The notes under the pieces are model-generated. The model was given only the letters and a program-made list of their open reading frames with translations, did no database searches and was not told where the DNA came from. Below are positions 7,572 through 14,154 of a DNA stretch of 42,338 nucleotides, one piece after another. Location of the stretch: NCBI RefSeq assembly GCF_029263575.1, contig NZ_JAJUFV010000008.1, positions 1 through 42,338 on the forward strand, read 5' to 3'. Every line of letters starts with the position of its first letter. Positions within the stretch are counted from its first letter, which is position 1. A program made the translations under genes and the position numbers. Source of the stretch: Microbacterium sp. Lineage in GTDB: Bacteria > Actinomycetota > Actinomycetes > Actinomycetales > Microbacteriaceae.

Positions 7572-8398
7572 GGTGTCTTCCCTTTCACAGGCCGCGGAGC
7601 GGCCGTTTGTTCTCGCCGGTGCGGCCGACGGCTGTCGAGTTCGAAGAGGATCTGCGGATCGCCTGTGATCGGATGCTGCACGACGGTCACGTCGACGCCG
7701 AAGACCTCGGAGATCAGGGTGGTGGTCAGCACTTCATCGGGCGATCCCGCAGCGATGAGGCGTCCTTCGCTCAGCACGCCGAGCCGGTCGCAGGTGGCGG
7801 CGGCGAGATTGAGATCGTGCAGGACGACGACGATCGTCAGGCCGCTGCCGCGCAGATACCGCAGCAGCTCTATCTGGTGGCGGATGTCCAGGTGGTTCGT
7901 CGGCTCGTCGAGCACCAGGATGCTGGTTTGCTGAACGATCGCACGCGCCACCAGAACGCGCTGCTTCTCGCCGCCGGAGAGCTCCAGGATTCCACGGCGT
8001 GCGAGGTGGGCGACATCCATCTGCTCCAGGGCTCGCGCGCACAGATCGCGCTCGGCGGATGTCAGCGGCTGGTTGCCCCGTTTATGCGGCGTGCGACCGA
8101 GGGCGACGACCTCCTCCACCGTGAAGTCGAAATCCGCACTGCTCTCCTGTGTGAGTGCGGCCACGCGCTGCGCGCTTGCTCGCAGGGGCATGTGCCAGAT
8201 GTCATCGCCGTCGATCCGCACCGCGCCGCCTGTGGGTTGCAATGCGCGGTAGACACACCGCAGGGCGGTGGATTTTCCTGAGCCGTTCGGCCCGACGAGC
8301 CCGATCACCTCGCCGTCGGCAGCAGTGAGGTTGAGCCGATGGACGAGATCGCGACCGTCGACGCCGACCGTCAGGTCGTCGATGTGAAGCTCCATCAT
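7568..8398 (-). CDS. FecE/FepC-type ABC transporter ATPase
   Basis: Cytoplasmic ATP-hydrolysing subunit of the chelate importer, 276 residues. Visible motifs are Walker A GPNGSGKST (residues 36-44), the ABC signature LSGGEKQRV (about residues 142-150), and Walker B ILVLDEPTNHLD, followed by the switch histidine in VVLHDLN. The ATG at 8398 overlaps the permease stop (ATGA), and its own stop overlaps the lipoprotein start in the same way, so all three are translationally coupled. The C-terminal 25 residues are basic and variable. Confidence 0.93.
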   Translation of the reverse strand: MMELHIDDLTVGVDGRDLVHRLNLTAADGEVIGLVGPNGSGKSTALRCVYRALQPTGGAVRIDGDDIWHMPLRASAQRVAALTQESSADFDFTVEEVVALGRTPHKRGNQPLTSAERDLCARALEQMDVAHLARRGILELSGGEKQRVLVARAIVQQTSILVLDEPTNHLDIRHQIELLRYLRGSGLTIVVVLHDLNLAAATCDRLGVLSEGRLIAAGSPDEVLTTTLISEVFGVDVTVVQHPITGDPQILFELDSRRPHRREQTAAPRPVKGKTP

Positions 8399-9501
8399 CG
8401 TCCTCCGAAGACGTATCCGCGCCGGCGCATCAGGTAGATGAACACCGGCACGCCGATGATGGCGGTGAGCACACCGAGCGGAAGCTCGCGCGGCGCGACC
8501 ATCGTGCGGGCGAGCAGATCGACCCAGACCATCAGGATCGCACCGAGGAACGGAGCGATCAGCAGCAGCCGGGCGTGCGTTGCGCCGATGATCATGCGGG
8601 TGATGTGCGGGATCACGAGCCCGACGAATCCGATGGTTCCGCTGACGGCGACCATCGCGCCGGTCATCAACGCCGTCACGACGAAGAGCGACTTGCGAGC
8701 TCGCGTGGCGTCGATTCCCAGGCTCGCGGCGCTCTCATCGCCCAGTGCGAGCACGTCGAGGATGCGGCTGCGCCGTCCGAGCACGAGCAGCCCGGCGACG
8801 ATGAAGATGACGACGACCGGCAGGGATCCCCACGTGGCCGCGCCGAAGGAGCCCATCGTCCAGAACAGAACGGTGCCGGTCGCCTCACTCGTCGGAGCGA
8901 AGTAGATCATGACGCTCATCACCGCCTGGAAGCCGAAGGAGAGCGCGACACCGGTGAGCACAAGGCGCAGGGGGCTGACGCCGAGCCGGCCGGCGGCGAT
9001 CAGATACACCAGTGCCGTGGCGCCAAGCGCGCCGAGGAAAGCGCCGACCGAGACGGCGTAGATGCCCAGTGCCGACAACGCGCCGAAGAGAGAGACGGCG
9101 ACAGCGCCGACGGATGCTCCGGATGAGACTCCGAGAATGTAGGGGTCAGCGAGTGCGTTGCGCACCAGCGCCTGGATCGCGACGCCGATCCCGGCCAGTC
9201 CTGCGCCGACGATGGCCGCCAGCAGCACACGCGGTGTGCGGATCTGCCAGATGATCTGATACCGGGTGACGTCGTCGGCGCTGATCGTGCCTGCTGTGGC
9301 AGAAGTCCACAGGTACCGGACGGTGTCCGCCGGTGGTACGACCGCCGAGCCGAGTCCGATGGCGACGAGGATCGACGCGATGAGCACCACAGCGAGAGCT
9401 GTGACCAGCGCTGCTGCTCTTCGGCCTCGGCGAACGACGTGCCCAGCAGCGGCCGTGGCGCGTGCGGGATCGTCCCGCGCGTCGCGGAGGCTTCTAAGCA
9501 T
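8395..9501 (-). CDS. FecCD-type metal-chelate ABC permease
   Basis: Membrane subunit of the chelate importer with about ten helices and 368 residues. The motif RTPRVLLAAIVGAGLAGIGV and the downstream ALVRNALADPYILGVSSGAS are family hallmarks, and GTIGFVGLVIPHITRMIIG contains the ATPase-coupling region. There is a single permease gene, so a homodimer is expected. The ATG at 9501 begins MLRSLRDARD; it has no Shine-Dalgarno sequence and lies two bases after the Fur/Zur-type box, so the transcript may be leaderless or a start further in may be used. It is the first gene of the operon. Confidence 0.9.
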   Translation of the reverse strand: MLRSLRDARDDPARATAAAGHVVRRGRRAAALVTALAVVLIASILVAIGLGSAVVPPADTVRYLWTSATAGTISADDVTRYQIIWQIRTPRVLLAAIVGAGLAGIGVAIQALVRNALADPYILGVSSGASVGAVAVSLFGALSALGIYAVSVGAFLGALGATALVYLIAAGRLGVSPLRLVLTGVALSFGFQAVMSVMIYFAPTSEATGTVLFWTMGSFGAATWGSLPVVVIFIVAGLLVLGRRSRILDVLALGDESAASLGIDATRARKSLFVVTALMTGAMVAVSGTIGFVGLVIPHITRMIIGATHARLLLIAPFLGAILMVWVDLLARTMVAPRELPLGVLTAIIGVPVFIYLMRRRGYVFGGR

Positions 9502-9503
9502 AA

Positions 9504-9518
9504 CGATAATCATTCTCA
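9504..9518 (-). promoter_or_regulatory. Fur/Zur-type 7-1-7 box before chelate uptake operon
   Basis: On the minus strand TGAGAATGATTATCG matches the classic Fur 7-1-7 word TGATAATNATTATCA at all but two specified positions, and the actinobacterial Zur word TGANAATNATTNTCA at all but one. It ends two bases before the permease ATG. The site alone cannot tell Fur from Zur. It is AT-rich against a GC-rich background, which makes chance less likely. Confidence 0.65.
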
Positions 9519-9559
9519 ATAAAAGGTGCGAAATCAAATCGACGCGCTCGCCGGCGGTG

Positions 9560-10228
9560 TCAGATCAGTCGCCGCAGGGCGTCTTCCAGCGAGATGCCCT
9601 GCGCGTCGGCACGGTCGCGCAGCCGGGCATGCTCGTCGGGCGTGAGCGCGAGGTGCAACGCGATCGGAGCCGCGGCAGGGGGTGTGCCCAGACCGTCGAG
9701 AAGATCGGATGCCTCGGCCCACAGCGGCTCGGTCGCTGAGCCTGTCGAAGCGTCCGGGACGCCACCACGCCGGAACCCCGGCCCGCGCCGGGGCTCCACC
9801 TTCTGCTGGTACGCCTTCGCCGCCGCGTTCGCCCGTGCGTCGGCGGCCTCGTTCAGGTCGTGGCCGGCATGCCCCTTGACCCAGGCGAACTTCACGTCGC
9901 GGTCCTGCATCGCGGCATCCAGCGACTCCATGAGATCGCGGTTCAGCACCGGGGAACCGTCGGCTTTGCGCCAGCCGCGGCGCTTCCAACCGGGCATCCA
10001 TTTGGTGATCGAGTCGATCACGTATTTGCTGTCGCACATGATCAGAAGCGATTCGTTGGTACCGGCGGTCGCGAGCAGCAACTCGAGCACGGCTCGCAGC
10101 TCACCCTGGTTGTTGGTGCCGTGCGACGATCCGCCAGCAGCCCAGTTGTCGTCGTCGATGTACCAGGCCCACCCGTTCGGTCCGGGGTTTCCGAGGGCAG
10201 AGCCGTCTGCGGCGGCGGTGATGGTCAT
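9560..10228 (-). CDS. rnhA: Ribonuclease HI with C-terminal extension
   Basis: Degrades the RNA strand of RNA-DNA hybrids. The N-terminal 142 residues are a complete RNase HI domain: acidic catalytic residues D8 (ADGS), E43 (QGEL), D66 (CDSKY) and D130, with H123 in the KGHAGH motif. After that comes a proline/arginine-rich linker and a C-terminal segment (about residues 188-222, LALTPDEHARLRDRADAQG followed by ISLEDALRRLI) that looks like a ribbon-helix-helix DNA-binding motif. The total is 222 residues against about 150 for the usual enzyme. The linker contains a copy of the REP-like repeat (9736-9750), so part of it was probably created by insertion. The ATG at 10228 gives the canonical N-terminus. 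Confidence 0.93.
   Translation of the reverse strand: MTITAAADGSALGNPGPNGWAWYIDDDNWAAGGSSHGTNNQGELRAVLELLLATAGTNESLLIMCDSKYVIDSITKWMPGWKRRGWRKADGSPVLNRDLMESLDAAMQDRDVKFAWVKGHAGHDLNEAADARANAAAKAYQQKVEPRRGPGFRRGGVPDASTGSATEPLWAEASDLLDGLGTPPAAAPIALHLALTPDEHARLRDRADAQGISLEDALRRLI
9736..9750. repeat. REP-like element core, copy 1 (inside rnhA)
   Basis: CTGAGCCTGTCGAAG, identical over 15 bp to 31718-31732. Short complementary flanks (CGCT / AGCG) give a weak hairpin. The copy encodes the linker residues DASTGSAT of RNase HI. Confidence 0.7.
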
Positions 10229-10265
10229 GTTTCAACCGTAATGCGGTCACGGCATGACGCAGCGC

Positions 10266-10592
10266 TCACGCCCGACGGAAGGTGTAGTACCCGATCACGG
10301 CACCGTGATTGACGACACCTTCGCCCGTACCGAAGATGCGTGATGATGTGGTCGCACCGCTTTCGACGAACGTGTAGCCGGTGTGCTCCAGCCGCCAGCC
10401 GTGCTTCTCGATCTCGCTGAGAAAATAACCCACGCTCTCATCGTTCGAGACGGTGTTTCCGGCCGAACCCCACGACGACTGCTCGCCCGTGAGCATGCTG
10501 ACATCGAGCTGGATGTGCAGCAGCGCGTCGCCACGCTCGTGCGCTCCCTGGGCGACCTGCAGCAGTCTCGATGCTTCCTCTGCGGTGGGCAT
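10266..10592 (-). CDS. Small conserved-looking hypothetical protein
   Basis: A 108-residue soluble protein without recognised family. It has a helical N-terminus (EEASRLLQVAQGAHERGDAL) and a beta-rich C-terminal half (HGWRLEHTGYTFVESGATTS). Its codon use has the GC-rich third positions of neighbouring genes. The ATG overlaps by one base the TAA of the upstream small gene (TAATG), so the two are translationally coupled. It might be a small ligand-binding or structural protein; nothing in the sequence decides. It lies in a minus-strand run with the VOC protein and rnhA. Confidence 0.7.
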   Translation of the reverse strand: MPTAEEASRLLQVAQGAHERGDALLHIQLDVSMLTGEQSSWGSAGNTVSNDESVGYFLSEIEKHGWRLEHTGYTFVESGATTSSRIFGTGEGVVNHGAVIGYYTFRRA

Positions 10593-10816
10593 TATTCGTC
10601 GTCCTCCGGTTCGCGGTTCTCGATGCTCACAGCATCCGGTGCGGGCGGAGCGACGGGGAACACAATCGAGCTCACCGGTCCGCCCAGGCCCACCGAGAGC
10701 GGGTCAACAGTTGGCCTATGATCGAGGGTCTCGACGCCATCGTCGTCTCGCGGCTCAGACGGCAGACCTGCCCAATCCTGCTGGTCATGCTTGGGTCCCT
10801 GCTGAAACAATCCCAT
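10592..10816 (-). CDS. Small proline/aspartate-rich hypothetical protein
   Basis: A 74-residue reading frame starting MGLFQQGPKHDQQDWAGLP and ending NREPEDDE with TAA. I do not recognise it. It is acidic and low in hydrophobic residues, apart from a central LSVGLGGPVSSIVFPVAPPA stretch, and may be disordered. It is kept because its stop overlaps the next start (TAATG) and because it fills the gap between two minus-strand genes. The ribosome-binding site is weak (GAGAGA). It could be regulatory for the 108-residue protein. Confidence 0.5.
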   Translation of the reverse strand: MGLFQQGPKHDQQDWAGLPSEPRDDDGVETLDHRPTVDPLSVGLGGPVSSIVFPVAPPAPDAVSIENREPEDDE

Positions 10817-10830
10817 ATGACCAGTCTCTC

Positions 10831-11538
10831 TCAGAAGTCTGCAATGACGAGCTTCTTCATCTCCAGCATCCGATCGTAAGCACCGGGGCGGGCCATCAAC
10901 TCGCCCATGTTCTCCGGGACGATCTGCCAGCTGACACCGTACCGATCGGCGAGCCACCCGCACTGTTCGGCGGCCGAGTCCATCATCGAGAACCACTGAC
11001 CGGCCAGCTGGAACTCCCCGAACATCACGCTGCCGGCATCGGCGGGCCCGGCGAACATCAGCTGCGGGATGACGAACGGGCGCGGATCGCCCTCGGGGTC
11101 GGTGAGCATCAGCTGCCAGTTCACCCCGTAGCGATCCTGAACCCAGCCGTAGCGGGGGCTGAACGGGTACTCGACGAGCGCCATCAGCACCTGTCCGCCG
11201 TCGGTTAATCCGGCCCACACCTCGTTCAGCCGCGCGCGGGCGGCGTCGACGTCACCGCCGAAGAAGAGCGGATCGAAGTTCAGCATGAACGAGATCGACG
11301 GGTTCGGCCGGAACTCGTCCCCGGCGTTGATCAGCGTCATGAGGTACCCGTCGATGACGAGATCGACAGTGAGCACCTTGCCGGCGAAGTCGCTCTGCCA
11401 CGTTGGCAGCTCGGCCGGATAGTGTGCGCCGACGATGCTCGTCGCTCCCTGGAAGACGGATGTGTAGTACTCACCGGCTTCCTCCGCGTTCCTGTCGAAC
11501 CAGAGGTTCGGGATGATCTTCTGCTGAGTGTTCGTCAT
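10831..11538 (-). CDS. VOC (PhnB-like / 3-dmu-9_3-mt) protein with shrunken second domain
   Basis: A 235-residue member of the PhnB-like branch of the vicinal oxygen chelate superfamily. The first domain (about residues 5-155) is complete, starting NLWFDRNAEEAGEYYTSVF and ending RYGVNWQLMLTDPEG. A second copy follows but has only two blocks: AGSVMFGEFQLAGQWFSMMD and CGWLADRYGVSWQIVPENM. Compared with domain 1 it lacks its first strand and helix and the middle helix. Full tandem members are about 300 residues. The frame stays open, so the deletions are in frame. The ATG at 11538 has GGAGCGAG upstream; the longer upstream frame lacks family similarity. Enzymatic role unknown. Confidence 0.85.
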   Translation of the reverse strand: MTNTQQKIIPNLWFDRNAEEAGEYYTSVFQGATSIVGAHYPAELPTWQSDFAGKVLTVDLVIDGYLMTLINAGDEFRPNPSISFMLNFDPLFFGGDVDAARARLNEVWAGLTDGGQVLMALVEYPFSPRYGWVQDRYGVNWQLMLTDPEGDPRPFVIPQLMFAGPADAGSVMFGEFQLAGQWFSMMDSAAEQCGWLADRYGVSWQIVPENMGELMARPGAYDRMLEMKKLVIADF

Positions 11539-11584
11539 TGCTCGCTCCGCAAACGTCGGCGTCTGTTCATCCAGCGTGCGCTCA

Positions 11585-11613
11585 TCGAACGCAGAGCGCA
11601 AAAGTCGTAGTCT
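11585..11613 (+). promoter_or_regulatory. Promoter of the MscS-family gene
   Basis: TCGAAC (11585-11590), a 17-nt spacer and TAGTCT (11608-11613). The ATG at 11620 is 7 bases after the -10 box, so the first transcribed base is probably the A of the start codon (leaderless mRNA). Confidence 0.45.
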
Positions 11614-11619
11614 GGGGCG

Positions 11620-12720
11620 ATGGCTTCGCTCACAATCTTCGGAATCTTGTGGAGTTCCTGGCTCGGCACGCTCATCGCCGCGGTCGTGGCAGTGGTCATC
11701 GCCGTGGCGATCGTGTTCGTCGTGCGTCTGATCGCCGGGCGCGCGCACGGGCGATCAGCCTGGATAGCCGATCTTGAACGCCGCATCCGCATGCCCGGTA
11801 TGACCCTGGCGTTCATCATTGCGGCGTGGATCGTCTGCGCTTCGACAGCGCCGCGGGCACTGTCGTGGTGGCCGATATTGGAGCGCATCTTCCTGATCGC
11901 GATGGTGCTGGTGTGCGCCTGGCTGCTGTCGGTCCTCGTGACGTTCGGGTTCGAGCGCCTGATGAAGTACGACGCGCGGATCGATGCGACCAGTACCGAG
12001 GCCCGGCGTCGGCGCACGCAGTTGACCGTGCTGAACCGTCTGGCTGTGGTGATCATCGCTGTTCTCGCGGTCGGTGCGGTGCTGTTCAGCTTCCCTGAGG
12101 TGCGCGCGATCGGAACGAGCATCCTGGCATCCGCCGGTGTCGTCAGCATCATCGCCGGTCTTGCCGCACAGTCGACCCTCGGCAACCTCATCGCCGGGAT
12201 CCAGGTGGCTTTCACCGACTCGATCCGTGTCGGCGATGTCGTCGTGATCGAGGGCGAGTGGGGGACGATCGGCGAGATCAACCTCTCCTATGTCGTCGTC
12301 TACATCTGGGACGAGCGGCGTCTCATCATCCCCTGCACGTACTTCACCGCGAACCCCGTCGAGACGTGGACACGTCGGTCGGAGAAGATTCTCGGCACCG
12401 TCTTCATGGATCTCGACTGGCGCGTGCCGATCGACGAGGTGCGCCAGAAGTTCATGGAGATCATCGAAGCGTCGGATGCCTGGGACGGCCGCTCCGCGAA
12501 CGTCCTCGTCACCGGATCCGAGGGCGGCTATGTCACCGTGCGCTTCAAGATCTCGGCGAAGAACTCCGACGACCAGTGGGATCTGCGGTGTCTCGTGCGC
12601 GAGAAGATCATCACCTGGCTGCAGCAGGAACACCCCGAGGCGCTGCCGGTCACGCGCGTGGCGATGGAACAGTCCGCGCAGACTGCACGACAGGGCGACG
12701 AGGCGGCCGCTCAGTCCTGA
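11620..12720 (+). CDS. MscS-family mechanosensitive channel
   Basis: Small-conductance mechanosensitive channel that would release solutes on osmotic downshock. It has 366 residues. The N-terminal part contains about four membrane helices. The pore helix and entry to the beta domain are recognisable around residues 168-208 (SILASAGVVSIIAGLAAQST, then LGNLIAGIQVAFTDSIRVGD). A cytoplasmic beta domain and an alpha/beta C-terminal domain follow, with LIIPCTYFTANPVETWTR and a short acidic/Gln-rich tail. Its stop overlaps the stop of the convergent emfourin-like gene by 10 bases. The BCCT and OpuC-type genes in the window also concern osmolytes, but nothing ties them into one regulon. Confidence 0.92.
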   Translation: MASLTIFGILWSSWLGTLIAAVVAVVIAVAIVFVVRLIAGRAHGRSAWIADLERRIRMPGMTLAFIIAAWIVCASTAPRALSWWPILERIFLIAMVLVCAWLLSVLVTFGFERLMKYDARIDATSTEARRRRTQLTVLNRLAVVIIAVLAVGAVLFSFPEVRAIGTSILASAGVVSIIAGLAAQSTLGNLIAGIQVAFTDSIRVGDVVVIEGEWGTIGEINLSYVVVYIWDERRLIIPCTYFTANPVETWTRRSEKILGTVFMDLDWRVPIDEVRQKFMEIIEASDAWDGRSANVLVTGSEGGYVTVRFKISAKNSDDQWDLRCLVREKIITWLQQEHPEALPVTRVAMEQSAQTARQGDEAAAQS

Positions 12721-13034
12721 GCGGCGTCGCGCACCGCCTCGACGAGGTCACGCCACGGTCCGGCCAGTTCGTGGTCGGGAACCTCGCGTTCTCGCCGGTC
12801 GGCCGGCGTGTGGGCACGGATGCTCCACACATAGCGGTCTGCGCCTGAGGTCTGCTCGCCCGGGGCATCCCACGGGCACTGCTCGATCAGCGCCACCCAG
12901 CGCGCTGCCTCATCGTAGGGCGGTGCGACCTGCCATTGGCGACGGATGCCGCCGACACCACCGGTGCGGACGATGACGACCACGACCTGTGGGGCGTAGC
13001 CGGAGGAGCTATTCGGTCGGGCGGGATCGTTCAT
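12711..13034 (-). CDS. Emfourin-like inhibitor of protealysin-type protease
   Basis: A 107-residue protein of the protealysin-inhibitor (emfourin, M4in) type: small, soluble, with VVVVIVRTGGVGGIRRQWQV near residues 17-36 and a closing helix PWRDLVEAVRDAA. Family knowledge: emfourin of Serratia proteamaculans binds protealysin tightly in the active-site cleft and is encoded just downstream of it. Here too the gene follows the M4 protease gene, overlapping it by 26 bases in another frame. The ATG at 13034 starts MNDPARPNSSSG; the longer upstream frame is only protease-gene shadow. The pair probably keeps a cytoplasmic protease silent until needed. Confidence 0.82.
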   Translation of the reverse strand: MNDPARPNSSSGYAPQVVVVIVRTGGVGGIRRQWQVAPPYDEAARWVALIEQCPWDAPGEQTSGADRYVWSIRAHTPADRREREVPDHELAGPWRDLVEAVRDAAQD

Positions 13035-14067
13035 GGTCATACACTCCCACGCTCGCCCACGCTTTTCGAGTGGCTGTCGCGGTCTCGTCATCGACAGCGG
13101 CGGCGACCGTCGCATCCGCGAAATCGGTGAACGTCGCGGTGCTTGGCAGGCCACCGGTGAGTGCGCGGTACCAGGTGAGGCCGGCCCGCTCCCACGCGTT
13201 GCCGCCCAGAGCCGTCGCTGTGAGCGCGAACGCACGGTTCGGGATGCCGGAGTTGATGTGCACTCCACCGTTGTCTTCTGTCGTCTGCACGAAGTCATCC
13301 ATGTGCGCGGGCTGCGGGTCACGGCCGAGCTCGTCGTCGTCATAGGCCGTGCCGGGCTCGAGCATGGAACGAAGGGCTGTGCCCTGCACCTCGTCGGTGA
13401 AGATGCCGGCGCCGATCAGCCAGGTCGCCTCGTCTGCGCTCTGCCCTGCGGCGTACTGCTCGGTGAGCGCGCCGAAGACGTCGGCGATCGATTCGTTCAG
13501 CGCGCCCGGCTGCCCCTGATATTCGAGGTTCGCGGTGTGCTGGATGACCCCGTGCGCGAGCTCATGGCCGATCACGCTGATCGATCCGGTGAAACCGCGG
13601 AACACCTCGCCGTCGCCGTCGCCGAAGACCATGCGCTCGCCGTCCCAGAAGGCGTTGTCGTAGTCGACGCCGTAGTGCACGGTCGCGTCGAGCTGAGCGC
13701 CCGCGCCGTCGAGAGAGTTGCGTTCGAACGCTGACAGCATCATCTCGAACGTTGCGCCCAGCCCGTCGAAAGCCTCGTTGACGGCCGCGTCGTCGACCGC
13801 GGGCTCGCCCTCGGCGCGAACGACGACGCCGGGCAGCGTCTCGCTGTTCTCCGCATCGCTGATCGTGCGGTTCGGCGCATCCGTCAGCTCGGCGACGAGA
13901 TCGCCGTGTTCATCGATCGACAGGTTGATGCGGGCGCGGAACTGCGGGCGACCTGCGAGCAGCGTCTGACGGGCGGCATCCGCAGCCCGCGTGAATCGAC
14001 CCGACTGAGCAATGCGGGCGAGCAGATACGCGGGAATGATGCTGTGTGCTGCTGCGCTGTGGTCCAT
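13009..14067 (-). CDS. Protealysin-like M4 (thermolysin family) metallopeptidase
   Basis: Zinc endopeptidase of 352 residues without a signal peptide, so it should be made in the cytoplasm. The short N-terminal precursor segment begins HSIIPAYLLARIA, the equivalent of the PPYLL motif of protealysin precursors. Zinc ligands are H168 and H172 in HELAH with catalytic E169, and E192 in NESIADVFG. The active-site histidine is in VHINSGIPNRAF near residue 275. The ATG at 14067 is chosen because the precursor motif follows directly; GTG 14103 is an alternative. An overlapping inhibitor gene follows. Substrates are unknown; protealysin relatives have been linked to interaction with other cells and actin cleavage. 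Confidence 0.9.
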   Translation of the reverse strand: MDHSAAAHSIIPAYLLARIAQSGRFTRAADAARQTLLAGRPQFRARINLSIDEHGDLVAELTDAPNRTISDAENSETLPGVVVRAEGEPAVDDAAVNEAFDGLGATFEMMLSAFERNSLDGAGAQLDATVHYGVDYDNAFWDGERMVFGDGDGEVFRGFTGSISVIGHELAHGVIQHTANLEYQGQPGALNESIADVFGALTEQYAAGQSADEATWLIGAGIFTDEVQGTALRSMLEPGTAYDDDELGRDPQPAHMDDFVQTTEDNGGVHINSGIPNRAFALTATALGGNAWERAGLTWYRALTGGLPSTATFTDFADATVAAAVDDETATATRKAWASVGVYDHERSRPTE

Positions 14068-14141
14068 GCCGCCGACGATACGCGGGGGAGCCGACACTGT
14101 CACGGGAACTGTTGTTGAACAGCGCTCTCATCCCACTCGCG

Positions 14142-14147
14142 TAAAAT
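14142..14147 (+). promoter_or_regulatory. -10 element of SDR gene
   Basis: TAAAAT stands out in the GC-rich divergent region between the M4 protease and the SDR gene. It ends 7 bases before the ATG at 14155, the spacing of a leaderless transcript. A matching -35 is not clear (TTGAAC at 14115-14120 is 21 nt away). Confidence 0.4.
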
Positions 14148-14154
14148 CAGCCCA

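Noticed and set aside
5371..9501. Siderophore biosynthesis locus
   Set aside because: No NRPS or NIS synthetase gene is present, only uptake and an MFS protein.
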